Shown piece after piece: positions 8,570-16,004 of a stretch of DNA of 28,086 nucleotides. The notes beneath the pieces are model-generated. The model searched no databases. It saw nothing but the letters and a program-made list of their open reading frames with translations, and had not been told where the DNA came from. This DNA comes from Candidatus Mediterraneibacter colneyensis (GTDB taxonomy: Bacteria > Bacillota > Clostridia > Lachnospirales > Lachnospiraceae), in assembly GCA_019114745.1 (NCBI GenBank), contig DXEY01000143.1:1-28086 (forward strand), in the 5' to 3' direction. The position numbers and the translations under genes were made by a program. Every line of letters begins with the position of its first letter. The first letter of the stretch is position 1.

Positions 8570-9556
8570 GTGAAAACTGATTTGCAGAAAACACCGGAAA
8601 AAAGAGATAAAAGGACAGGAGCAGACGAAGGCGGGAGAAAGCCCGGGAAGATATCCCGGGCAGTCCCTGTTCTTGGTCTGCTGCTGCTTTTGGGAGGCGC
8701 TGCGGTATTTCTCTACCCTGCCGTCAGTAATTATCTGGCGGAGAAAAACCAGACCCGGGTGATCCAGACGTATCAGGAGGCGGTCGGCGGGCTGAGCGAT
8801 GAAGAACTGAGCGAAGAGTGGGCGAAGGCTGAGGAGTACAATGAGAACCTGACTGGCGATCCGGTACACGATCCTTTTGTGCCGGGCAGCGGATACGCCC
8901 TGCCGGACAATTATCTGGACGCGCTCAACACAGACGGGGTCATGTGCTATATTGAGATACCGAAGATCGACGTCAGCCTGCCTGTTTATCATGGAACGGC
9001 GGAGGAAACTCTGGAAAAGGGCGTAGGCCATATGGAATCTACTACGCTTCCCATAGGAGGAGCCGGCCGGCACGCTGTGCTGACCGGCCATCGGGGCCTC
9101 CCCAGTGCAGAATTGTTTACCAATCTCGACCTGCTTGAGATTGGAGATCATTTTTACATCAATGTGCTTGGAGAAACGCTTGCCTATGAAGTGGACAGGA
9201 TCGAAGTCGTGGAACCGGACGAGCTGGAACTGCTCGCAGCAGAGCCGGGCAGGGATCTGGTGACTCTGATCACGTGCACTCCCTACGGTGTCAATACCCA
9301 CCGACTGCTTGTGAGGGGAGAGAGGACGGAGTATGTGCCGGAAGAGGCGCAGCGGGAAGCATCCGCTCCGGGCGTGCGGACGGACAGTATTTTGTTCATA
9401 GCTGCCGGTATCATAGCAGGGCTTCTGTTACTGGGGCTGGCGCTGCTCTTCTTTTTCATCTGGAAAAAGCGCAGGAAAGAGGAAGGGCAGAGGACGGATA
9501 AAAAAGCGAAGAAAAGAAAAAGGCGCACACGGAGAAGAAAAGGAGCGCGGCGGTGA
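8570..9556 (+). CDS. Class C (pilin) sortase, first of two
   Basis: Start assigned to GTG 8570, since GAGGAG (8558-8563) lies 6 bases upstream and overlaps the pilin stop; the frame stays open further upstream only inside the pilin gene. The 328-residue product has an N-terminal transmembrane helix (about 28-50). It has a DPF lid motif typical of class C enzymes, catalytic H174 (TGHRG), C236 (TLITCTPYG) and R245. A second C-terminal membrane helix is followed by a very Lys/Arg-rich tail. Class C sortases polymerise pilins on the outer face of the membrane. Its position directly behind the backbone pilin makes it the likely shaft polymerase. It overlaps the next sortase gene, implying coupled translation. 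Confidence 0.9.
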   Translation: MKTDLQKTPEKRDKRTGADEGGRKPGKISRAVPVLGLLLLLGGAAVFLYPAVSNYLAEKNQTRVIQTYQEAVGGLSDEELSEEWAKAEEYNENLTGDPVHDPFVPGSGYALPDNYLDALNTDGVMCYIEIPKIDVSLPVYHGTAEETLEKGVGHMESTTLPIGGAGRHAVLTGHRGLPSAELFTNLDLLEIGDHFYINVLGETLAYEVDRIEVVEPDELELLAAEPGRDLVTLITCTPYGVNTHRLLVRGERTEYVPEEAQREASAPGVRTDSILFIAAGIIAGLLLLGLALLFFFIWKKRRKEEGQRTDKKAKKRKRRTRRRKGARR

Positions 9557-10332
9557 TGTCGGGAAAAAGACGTAAACGGAAAAGGAAACAGGGCAGAGCG
9601 CTGACGGCAGCGGCGGTATGTCTGCTGATGGCTGGAGCTGCGCTGCTGCTGTTCCCCGTAATAACGGACTGGATGTACCGGGACCGGACGGAGGGAGAGT
9701 ACCGTGATTTTATGCAATGGAGCCGGAGCGATGCAGAGCCGGACAGCCTGGAGCAGCTCTACAGGGAGCTGGTCCGGCGGAATGAAGAACTCTACGCAGA
9801 CGGACAGCAGGATCTGGACGATCCGTTTTCCTATCAGCAGCCGGAAGTAGACTTAAGCGCATATGGACTTGACGGAAATATTATCGGATTTGTTTCCATT
9901 GAAAAGATGGGCGTGCGCCTTCCGATCCTGCTTGGCGCCAGTGAAGAAAATATGAAGCAGGGAGCAGCTCATCTGACCAATACATCTTATCCTGTGGGCG
10001 GCAGGAATACAAACTGTGTGCTGGCGGCGCACAGGGGCTACAGCCGTACGGCAATGTTCCGGGATATAGAGCTTCTGGAACCGGGAGATGAAGTGGTCAT
10101 TGAGAATTTCAGAGAAACGCTTGTATATGAGGTGACAGAGACAAAAGTGATCGCTCCGGACGAAATACAGGAGGTACTCATACAGGAGGGGAAAGACATG
10201 GTCACTCTGATCACATGCCATCCTTACCGTGAAAACAGACAGCGGTATGTGGTGTATTGCGAGAGAAAGGCAGACAGGATTTCGTATTCTGATCTGTGTC
10301 ATCCGAAAGGAGCCTGGTATAATTTTTCCTGA
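9556..10332 (+). CDS. Second pilin-type sortase, class C-like, without C-terminal membrane helix
   Basis: 258 residues from ATG 9556, which shares one base with the preceding stop (TGATG); GTG 9553 is an alternative and AGGAG at 9541 serves either. A strongly basic N-terminus and one transmembrane helix (LTAAAVCLLMAGAALLLFP) are followed by a DPF lid motif and catalytic H159 (AAHRG), C221 (TLITCHPYR) and R230. The Cys-to-Arg spacing is nine residues, as in the first sortase. The C-terminal membrane anchor of that paralogue is missing. Two pilin sortases in one operon often divide labour, for example shaft polymerisation versus joining the tip protein. The unusual IPSSG signal of the adhesin would be a natural dedicated substrate (inference). 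It could instead be partly redundant. Confidence 0.87.
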   Translation: MSGKRRKRKRKQGRALTAAAVCLLMAGAALLLFPVITDWMYRDRTEGEYRDFMQWSRSDAEPDSLEQLYRELVRRNEELYADGQQDLDDPFSYQQPEVDLSAYGLDGNIIGFVSIEKMGVRLPILLGASEENMKQGAAHLTNTSYPVGGRNTNCVLAAHRGYSRTAMFRDIELLEPGDEVVIENFRETLVYEVTETKVIAPDEIQEVLIQEGKDMVTLITCHPYRENRQRYVVYCERKADRISYSDLCHPKGAWYNFS

Positions 10333-10360
10333 AATGCACATACTGTAATGACATGGTGCA

Positions 10361-10376
10361 GGGGAGGAAACTCCCC
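10361..10376 (+). other. GAAA-tetraloop hairpin after the sortase operon
   Basis: GGGGAG (10361-10366), GAAA and CTCCCC (10371-10376) form a perfect 6-bp GC-rich stem with a GNRA tetraloop, 29 bases after the sortase stop. No U-tract follows. It may stabilise or end the pilus transcript or affect expression of the downstream yitT-like gene. The surrounding 10333-10427 gap contains no other clear signal. Confidence 0.35.
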
Positions 10377-10427
10377 GGGATCAGACATTTGAGTTTATGG
10401 GGCAATGGCGGCGGGTGTGCGTATCTT

Positions 10428-11291
10428 ATGAAGGACAGGTATCGTTTCAAAACAATCATATGGGATTTTCTCTATGACATTGCCGGCAGTATTCTCTATG
10501 CTGCCGGCATTTATACTTTTGCGGGAAATGCCGGGTTCGCTCCGGGCGGGGTGTCCGGGCTTGCCCTGATCCTGAACCATCTCCTCGGGCTGCCGGTGGG
10601 AACCGTCACGCTTCTGTTTAATATCCCGCTTGTGGTCATCAGCTATAAAGCAGTCGGACGCCGGCTTCTGGTCAGGAGCGCCAGGACGATGGTGGTCTCC
10701 TCGCTGTTTCTCGATGTGATCTTTCCGCTCATCCCGGTGTATTCGGGCAGCAGGCTGATGGCGGCGATGTGTTCGGGCGTGTTTATGGGAGCGGGGATGA
10801 CGCTGTTTTACCTCCGCGGTTCCTCTTCCGGCGGGATCGACTTCCTTGCCCTGACGATCAAAAAGAAGAAGCCGCACATGACCATCGGCGTGATCACGCT
10901 GCTCATCGACCTGGCCGTGATCCTGCTGGGATGGCCGGTATTCGGTGATGTGGATGCGGTGCTCTACGGCGTGGCGGCAACGGGAGTGTCCACAGTCGTG
11001 ATCGACAAGATCCTGTATGGCAGCGGGGCAGGGACTCTGGCAGTCATTATAACGGGAAGGGGAAAGGAAGTGGCGGCTAAGATCGGGGAGCAGGCAAAGC
11101 GCGGCGTGACTGCCCTTCCCGCATCCGGCGCGTACACGGGACAGCCCAGGGACGTTCTTTTGTGCGCCTGCTCCAAAGCGGAAGCTTATCTGGTGAAAAG
11201 CGCAGTGCTCGATGTGGATGACCGGGCTTTTCTGATGTTTACCGAGACGAGCGAGGTGTTCGGGGAAGGATTCAGACGAGAGAGATTATAA
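10428..11291 (+). CDS. YitT/DUF161-DUF2179 family membrane protein
   Basis: A hydrophobic N-terminal two-thirds contains about five membrane segments (from DIAGSILYAAGIYTFAGNAG), the family motif region FYLRGSSSGGIDFLA, and a soluble C-terminal DUF2179-type domain (VIITGRGKEVAAKIGEQAKRG). ATG 10428 gives 287 residues, close to the usual YitT length, with MKDRYRF leading into the first helix. No strong Shine-Dalgarno is visible there. The frame is open from ATG 10353, but that extension looks unlike the family. The molecular function of YitT proteins is not established; they are presumed membrane transport-related proteins. A strong terminator follows directly after the stop. Confidence 0.85.
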   Translation: MKDRYRFKTIIWDFLYDIAGSILYAAGIYTFAGNAGFAPGGVSGLALILNHLLGLPVGTVTLLFNIPLVVISYKAVGRRLLVRSARTMVVSSLFLDVIFPLIPVYSGSRLMAAMCSGVFMGAGMTLFYLRGSSSGGIDFLALTIKKKKPHMTIGVITLLIDLAVILLGWPVFGDVDAVLYGVAATGVSTVVIDKILYGSGAGTLAVIITGRGKEVAAKIGEQAKRGVTALPASGAYTGQPRDVLLCACSKAEAYLVKSAVLDVDDRAFLMFTETSEVFGEGFRRERL

Positions 11292-11307
11292 ATGTGTTCT
11301 GTACTGG

Positions 11308-11347
11308 AAAAGACAGGATTGGGTAGCATATTCCGATCCTGTCTTTT
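11308..11347 (+). terminator. Rho-independent terminator after the yitT-like gene
   Basis: AAAAGACAGGAT (11308-11319) and ATCCTGTCTTTT (11336-11347) form a perfect 12-bp stem with a 16-base loop, ending in a short T-run 16 bases after the stop. The A-rich 5' arm could allow bidirectional use, but no convergent gene is present. Confidence 0.8.
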
Positions 11348-11383
11348 ATAATGGAAAACAGAAAAGAATTATGGAGGTATATT

Positions 11384-12313
11384 ATGGGAAAAAGATATTT
11401 AGACTGTACGGCATCTGAGATACAGAATATGACGGGAAGAGAGCTGGCGGAAGCCATTGCGGGAAGCGAGGGCAGGATCCTGGTGTGCGAGACGATCGGC
11501 GCAGTCCGGCCGATGCTCGGCGATGTGACAAACGCGGAATTTGCCGCTGCGATGGGCGCGGATCTGCTGATCCTGAATCTGTTTGACGTAAACGCCCCGG
11601 TGATACAGGGACTGCCTGATGTGGAGCCGGAGGATGCGGTGCGCGAGATCAAACGTCTGACCGGACGTGCGGTGGGGATCAATCTGGAGCCGCTGGAGGA
11701 AGAGCGCGGTAGCACGGTAGACACAAACGGAGAATGGAGCCTTACCTCGGGGCGGGCGGCGACCATCGAAAATGCGGAGAAGGCGGTTGAGATGGGCGTG
11801 GACTTTATCGTGCTCACAGGTAATCCGGGAGTGGGCGTGACAAATAAGGCGATCACCGATACGCTCAGGAAGTACAGGGAACGGTTTGGAGACCGGATCC
11901 TGCTGATCGCGGGGAAAATGCACGCGGCGGGAATCCTCTCTGAGAGCGGGGAGAAGATCATCACAAAGGAGGACGTGGAAAACTTTGCCGCAGCAGGGGC
12001 GGACGTTATCCTGATGCCGGCTCCGGGAACTGTGCCGGGGATCACGGTGGAATATATCAGAAGTCTGGTCTCCTGTGCGCATGAGCTGGGGAAAATGACG
12101 CTGACTGCCATCGGAACATCCCAGGAGGGCGCGGACGCAGCTACGATCCGGGAGCTGGCGCTGATGTGCAAGATGACGGGCACAGACCTGCATCATCTGG
12201 GAGATTCAGGATATGTAGGCATGGCGCTGCCTGAGAATATCCTGGAGTACGGGAAAGTCATAAGAGGCGTGAGACACACGTATCACAGGATGGCGTCGTC
12301 CATCAACCGCTAG
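11384..12313 (+). CDS. TIM-barrel-like protein of unknown function (DUF7916-like)
   Basis: 309 residues from ATG 11384, with GGAGG at 11373-11377. The start MGKRYLDCTASEIQ, the block LGDVTNAEFAAAMGADLLILNLFDVN, and VLTGNPGVGVTN, LLIAGKMHAAG and GADVILMPAPGTVPG alternate helix and strand like a TIM barrel. Relatives are, from memory, often labelled haloacid dehalogenase-like hydrolase or DUF7916. I see no HAD DxDx(T/V) nucleophile motif, so that label is not supported here. In several clostridia such genes sit near sugar PTS systems, which would fit the GlcNAc locus further on, but a terminator isolates this gene from its upstream neighbour. Substrate and reaction are unknown. Confidence 0.75.
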   Translation: MGKRYLDCTASEIQNMTGRELAEAIAGSEGRILVCETIGAVRPMLGDVTNAEFAAAMGADLLILNLFDVNAPVIQGLPDVEPEDAVREIKRLTGRAVGINLEPLEEERGSTVDTNGEWSLTSGRAATIENAEKAVEMGVDFIVLTGNPGVGVTNKAITDTLRKYRERFGDRILLIAGKMHAAGILSESGEKIITKEDVENFAAAGADVILMPAPGTVPGITVEYIRSLVSCAHELGKMTLTAIGTSQEGADAATIRELALMCKMTGTDLHHLGDSGYVGMALPENILEYGKVIRGVRHTYHRMASSINR

Positions 12314-12333
12314 GCGTCCGCTGTTTTCCGGTA

Positions 12334-12362
12334 TTGCAAAATATGGTGTGTTGCCGTAAAAT
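12334..12362 (+). promoter_or_regulatory. Candidate promoter for the ecf-truA cluster
   Basis: TTGCAA (12334-12339) and TAAAAT (12357-12362) are separated by 17 bp in the short gap before ecfA1. They are fair sigma-A matches with ideal spacing. Confidence 0.45.
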
Positions 12363-12396
12363 AAAGAACATATGAGATTCAGAAAAGGGTGTGCAG

Positions 12397-13254
12397 ATGA
12401 CAAAGGATATGATACATGCCGAAAAATTGATATATGAATACGACAAGCGGGATGAGGAAGGCAATGTGATCGGATCGGAGCGCGCGGTGGACGGAGTGGA
12501 CATCGATGTGCCCCAGGGATCGTTTGTCGCGATCCTCGGCCATAACGGATCCGGGAAGTCTACGCTTGCCAAGCATATGAACGCGATCCTTGTGCCTACG
12601 GGAGGTACGATGTGGGTGGACGGCAGAGACACAAAAGATCCGGACGAGCTGTGGAACGTGCGCCAGAGCGCGGGGATGGTGTTCCAGAACCCGGACAACC
12701 AGATCATTGGGACAGTGGTGGAAGAAGACGTGGGGTTTGGCCCCGAGAATCTGGGCGTCCCCACGGATGAGATCTGGCAGCGGGTGGAAGAAAGCCTTCG
12801 TACTGTCGGCATGTTTGAGAGAAGAAAGGATTCGCCGAATAAACTTTCCGGCGGGCAGAAACAGAGAGTGGCGATCGCGGGAGTTCTCGCCATGGAGCCA
12901 AAGTGTCTGGTGCTCGACGAGCCCACCGCCATGCTGGATCCCAATGGCCGCAGGGAGGTGATCCGTGCGGTGGAAAAACTGCGCCGGGAAAAGAAGGTGA
13001 CGGTCATCCTGATCACCCATTACATGGAAGAAGTCATTGACGCCGATCAGGTATTTGTCATGGACGGAGGACATATTGTGATGCACGGCACCCCGAGGGA
13101 GATCTTCAGCCGTGTGGACGACCTGAAAGCGTACCGGATGGATGTACCCCAGGTGACGATGCTGGCGGAAGAGCTGAGGAAACGGGGAGTTGACATTCCC
13201 AGGGGGATCCTGAGAAGAGATGAATTGGTGGAGGCATTATGTCGATTGCATTAG
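12397..13254 (+). CDS. ecfA1: ECF transporter ATP-binding subunit EcfA1
   Basis: 285 residues from ATG 12397, 7 bases after AAAGGG at 12384-12389; GTG 12391 is too close to that site. ABC ATPase motifs appear in order: Walker A GHNGSGKST, Q-loop VFQNPDNQI, signature LSGGQKQR, Walker B LVLDEPTAMLD and switch histidine in LITH. Group II ECF transporters use an EcfA1-EcfA2 heterodimer plus EcfT to energise interchangeable substrate-binding S components for vitamins and metals. The gene overlaps ecfA2 by 16 bases, so translation is probably coupled. No S component lies in this cluster, so the module is the shared energizing unit. Confidence 0.93.
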   Translation: MTKDMIHAEKLIYEYDKRDEEGNVIGSERAVDGVDIDVPQGSFVAILGHNGSGKSTLAKHMNAILVPTGGTMWVDGRDTKDPDELWNVRQSAGMVFQNPDNQIIGTVVEEDVGFGPENLGVPTDEIWQRVEESLRTVGMFERRKDSPNKLSGGQKQRVAIAGVLAMEPKCLVLDEPTAMLDPNGRREVIRAVEKLRREKKVTVILITHYMEEVIDADQVFVMDGGHIVMHGTPREIFSRVDDLKAYRMDVPQVTMLAEELRKRGVDIPRGILRRDELVEALCRLH

Positions 13255-14150
13255 AACATGTGAATTATGTATACAGTCCGGGGACGGCATATGAGAAACA
13301 TGCCCTCAAAGACGTGAGCTTTGAGATCCCGCAGGGACAGTTTGTGGGGATCATCGGCCATACCGGCTCGGGGAAATCCACACTGATCCAGCATCTGAAC
13401 GGCCTGGTGAAAGCGACGTCGGGAAAAGTGATCTATGAAGGGCAGAATATTTACGAGGAAGGATACAACATGCGGGAACTACGCAGCCAGGTGGGGCTCG
13501 TGTTCCAGTATCCGGAATATCAGCTTTTTGAGGTGGATGTGATCAGCGATGTCTGCTTCGGACCGAAGAATCAGGGGCTTTCGCCTGAGGAATGTGAGAA
13601 GAATGCCCGTGAAGCCCTGGAGCTTGTGGGATTTCCGGAGAAGTATTACAAACAGTCGCCGTTTGAACTTTCCGGCGGGCAGAAGCGGAGAGTGGCGATC
13701 GCCGGGGTGCTGGCGATGAAGCCGAAAGTACTGATCCTGGACGAACCTACGGCAGGTCTGGATCCGAAAGGACGGGATGAGATCCTGGATCAGGTGGAGA
13801 AGCTCCATAAAGAGACCGGGATGACGGTAATCCTCGTCTCCCACAGCATGGAGGATATTGCGAAATATGTAGAGCGCATTATCGTAATGAACCATGGAGA
13901 AAAGATGCTGGACGGAACGCCCAAAGAAGTATTCCGCCATTATAAAGAGCTGGAAAAAGTGGGGCTGGCAGCGCCGCAGGTGACGTATGTGATGCATGAC
14001 CTGAAGGAACGCGGATTTGATGTGTCGCCTGACGCGACGACGATACAGGAAGCGGCGGATGAGATCATGCGCGCACTGGACTTGGCAGGAGAGAGGCGGA
14101 AAGAGGAAAAACGGGACACACAGGATTCGGATAAAGAGGAACATCTATGA
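13239..14150 (+). CDS. ecfA2: ECF transporter ATP-binding subunit EcfA2
   Basis: 303 residues. Walker A GHTGSGKST, Q-loop VFQYPEYQL, signature LSGGQKRR, Walker B LILDEPTAGLD and VSHS define an ABC ATPase of the EcfA2 type. It starts inside the end of ecfA1, with GGAGG at 13230-13234, and ends in ATGA overlap with ecfT. The C-terminus after about residue 275 is a charged, probably disordered Lys/Glu/Asp-rich tail. It pairs with EcfA1 and is docked by EcfT at the membrane's inner face. Confidence 0.93.
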   Translation: MSIALEHVNYVYSPGTAYEKHALKDVSFEIPQGQFVGIIGHTGSGKSTLIQHLNGLVKATSGKVIYEGQNIYEEGYNMRELRSQVGLVFQYPEYQLFEVDVISDVCFGPKNQGLSPEECEKNAREALELVGFPEKYYKQSPFELSGGQKRRVAIAGVLAMKPKVLILDEPTAGLDPKGRDEILDQVEKLHKETGMTVILVSHSMEDIAKYVERIIVMNHGEKMLDGTPKEVFRHYKELEKVGLAAPQVTYVMHDLKERGFDVSPDATTIQEAADEIMRALDLAGERRKEEKRDTQDSDKEEHL

Positions 14151-14971
14151 TCAGAGATATAACAATCGGGCAGTATTACCCGGCAGAGAGCCGGATACAC
14201 AGACTGGATCCCAGGGTCAAGATCATCTGCACCCTGGTTTTTCTGGTGTCATTATTTATACAGAACAGCCTGCTCGGGTATGTGATCGCCACTGTTTATC
14301 TGGGCGCGGTCATCCGCCTGTCCAAAGTGCCGCTCAAATTCATCGTCAAGGGTCTGAAGCCGATCGTGATCCTGCTGTTGTTTACAGTAGTGATGAACCT
14401 TTTTCTCACGCAGGGGGGAGAGACCCTGATACATTTCTGGATCTTTACCATTACAGAAAACGGCCTGCGAGCGTCAGTGTTCATGGCTGTGCGTCTGATG
14501 TATCTGGTGGCGGGTTCCTCGATCATGACCTTTACCACGTCGCCAAACGGTCTTACCGACGGTATGGAGAAACTGCTCCATCCCCTGAACCGGATCAACG
14601 TGCCGGTGCATGAGGTGGCGATGATGATGTCGATCGCCCTGCGGTTCATCCCGATCCTGCTGGAAGAGACCGACAAGATCATGAAAGCGCAGCAGGCAAG
14701 AGGTGCAGACTTTGAAAGCGGAAACCTCATACAGCGGGCAAAAGCCATGGTGCCGATCCTCGTGCCGCTGTTTGTATCGGCATTCCGCCGGGCAAACGAT
14801 CTCGCAATGGCGATGGAATCCCGCTGCTACCACGGCGGGGATGGCAGGACAAAGATGAAGCCGCTGCGGTATAAAGGAAGGGACAGGGCAGCGTATATTT
14901 TGACCTTGATCTATATTGTCGTAATATTTGTAGTTGGAAGATATGTTCCCTTTAAATTGTGGATATTCTGA
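14147..14971 (+). CDS. ecfT: ECF transporter transmembrane subunit EcfT
   Basis: 274 residues with several membrane helices (such as KIICTLVFLVSLFIQ and GLKPIVILLLFTVVMNLFL). The two Ala-Arg-Gly-like coupling motifs are QQARGADF and ESRCY; in this family they insert into the grooves of the two ATPases. The ATG overlaps the ecfA2 stop by four bases (ATGA). EcfT links ATP hydrolysis to toppling of the S component. The cluster continues, after a palindromic repeat, into truA, the usual neighbour in Firmicutes. Confidence 0.92.
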   Translation: MIRDITIGQYYPAESRIHRLDPRVKIICTLVFLVSLFIQNSLLGYVIATVYLGAVIRLSKVPLKFIVKGLKPIVILLLFTVVMNLFLTQGGETLIHFWIFTITENGLRASVFMAVRLMYLVAGSSIMTFTTSPNGLTDGMEKLLHPLNRINVPVHEVAMMMSIALRFIPILLEETDKIMKAQQARGADFESGNLIQRAKAMVPILVPLFVSAFRRANDLAMAMESRCYHGGDGRTKMKPLRYKGRDRAAYILTLIYIVVIFVVGRYVPFKLWIF

Positions 14972-15013
14972 TGCCGGATGGTTGATGGATATACGCTTTG
15001 GGACAGGGTGAAC

Positions 15014-15062
15014 TTTAATCGGGGACGTAGTAAAACCGCGTTTTACTACGTCCCCGATTAAA
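15014..15062. repeat. Palindromic REP-like element, copy 1
   Basis: Arms 15014-15035 and 15041-15062 are perfectly complementary over 22 bp, with a 5-base loop (CCGCG). The core ATCGGGGACGTAGTAAAA is the same as in a second element at 21062-21106. It sits between ecfT and truA, and its right arm ends 2 bases before the truA ribosome binding site, so its RNA hairpin could affect truA expression. It resembles short palindromic elements mobilised in trans by REP-associated tyrosine transposases; no such gene is in the window. Confidence 0.85.
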
Positions 15063-15073
15063 AAGGAGGTACG

Positions 15074-15814
15074 ATGAAAAGAATCAAACTTACGGTTGCT
15101 TACGACGGGACTGCCTATTGCGGCTGGCAGATCCAGCCCAACGGGATCACGATAGAAGAAGTGCTGAACCGGGCGTTGTCGCACCTGACAGGGGAAGAGA
15201 TCCGGCTGATCGGTGCCAGCCGGACGGACGCAGGCGTCCATGCCAGGGGGAATGTGGCAGTGTTCGACACCCGGTCTGCGATACCGCCGGAGCGTTTCCC
15301 GCACGCCGTAAATCCGTTACTGCCAGAAGATATCGCAGTGGTCGGTGCGGAGGAAGTATCCCCGGACTGGCATCCCCGGTATCAGCCCTCGGTTAAGACC
15401 TATGAATACCATATCCTGAACCGTGAGTTCCCGGATCCGCTCAGGCGAACGGATTCCTGGCATGTGTCATTCCCGCTGGATATCGGGAAGATGCGTCAGG
15501 CGGCGGAGTATCTCAAAGGCGAGCATGACTTCCGCAGTTTCTGCAGTATTCATACGGGCGTGAAAACTACGGTGCGGACGGTCTGTGAGCTGGATGTGGA
15601 GAAAACCGGTGAAATGGTCGTGATCCGGATACAGGGAAATGGTTTTCTGTACAATATGGTGCGTATTATCGCCGGGACTCTGGTGGAAGTGGGGCGCGGA
15701 TTCCGCGCGCCGGAAGAAGTAAAAGATATCCTGGAGGCACAAGACCGGAACCGGGCGGGAGCTACTGCTCCGCCCCGGGGTCTGGTACTTTCTTCGATCG
15801 AATACCGGGGGTGA
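15074..15814 (+). CDS. truA: tRNA pseudouridine(38-40) synthase TruA
   Basis: 246 residues, a usual TruA length. The N-terminus LTVAYDGTAYCGWQIQ and the catalytic motif ASRTDAGVHARGN (conserved aspartate) are clear, as are FRSFCS and FLYNMVRIIAGTLVEVG. The enzyme converts uridines 38-40 in the tRNA anticodon arm to pseudouridine. AAGGAGG directly precedes the ATG. In many Firmicutes truA is followed by rplM-rpsI; here the nag locus follows instead. Confidence 0.95.
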   Translation: MKRIKLTVAYDGTAYCGWQIQPNGITIEEVLNRALSHLTGEEIRLIGASRTDAGVHARGNVAVFDTRSAIPPERFPHAVNPLLPEDIAVVGAEEVSPDWHPRYQPSVKTYEYHILNREFPDPLRRTDSWHVSFPLDIGKMRQAAEYLKGEHDFRSFCSIHTGVKTTVRTVCELDVEKTGEMVVIRIQGNGFLYNMVRIIAGTLVEVGRGFRAPEEVKDILEAQDRNRAGATAPPRGLVLSSIEYRG

Positions 15815-15853
15815 GACTATTAGTTTCCAAATCAGGGAAAAATCCTGTAATGG

Positions 15854-15882
15854 TTGACAAAAACGTTTGCTGTTGCTACTAT
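15854..15882 (+). promoter_or_regulatory. nagBA promoter
   Basis: TTGACA (15854-15859) and TACTAT (15877-15882) are 17 bp apart, a strong sigma-A promoter. The spacer contains AAAAACGTTTGCT, a loose match to a catabolite-responsive element (core CG correct, about three consensus mismatches). CcpA repression is therefore possible but uncertain. Confidence 0.75.
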
Positions 15883-15898
15883 TAAGTTATTCAAGGCT

Positions 15899-15925
15899 GG
15901 ATTGTTACTTCCAGAAGGCAAAACC
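15899..15925 (+). promoter_or_regulatory. RAT antiterminator-binding site upstream of nagBA
   Basis: The 27-base element begins GGATTGTTACT and ends AGGCAAAACC, the two conserved halves of ribonucleic antiterminator targets of the BglG/LicT family. Its last six bases are also the start of the terminator's left arm, so binding by the antiterminator would prevent terminator folding. The probable binding protein is encoded at 18087. Confidence 0.85.
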
Positions 15926-15972
15926 AGATTTTCAGGTGAAGAGGAACTTCAGGCCTGGAAGTCTGGTTTTTT
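15920..15972 (+). terminator. Conditional terminator in the nagBA leader
   Basis: Arms 15920-15936 and 15954-15970 pair over 17 bp with two G-U pairs, followed by T residues to 15972. It overlaps the RAT element and lies before the nagB ribosome binding site, so it should stop transcription unless antiterminated. Confidence 0.88.
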
Positions 15973-16004
15973 GCTGTGAACATGTAGAACAGGAGGAGAG
16001 AGGA

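Noticed and set aside
11384..12313. Haloacid dehalogenase-like hydrolase annotation
   Set aside because: No HAD nucleophile motif (DxDx(T/V)) or the other HAD motifs can be found; the block pattern suggests a barrel protein instead.
15867..16004. N-terminal extension of nagB into the leader
   Set aside because: The in-frame upstream region is the RAT/terminator leader; ATG 16005 has an ideal ribosome binding site and matches the family start.
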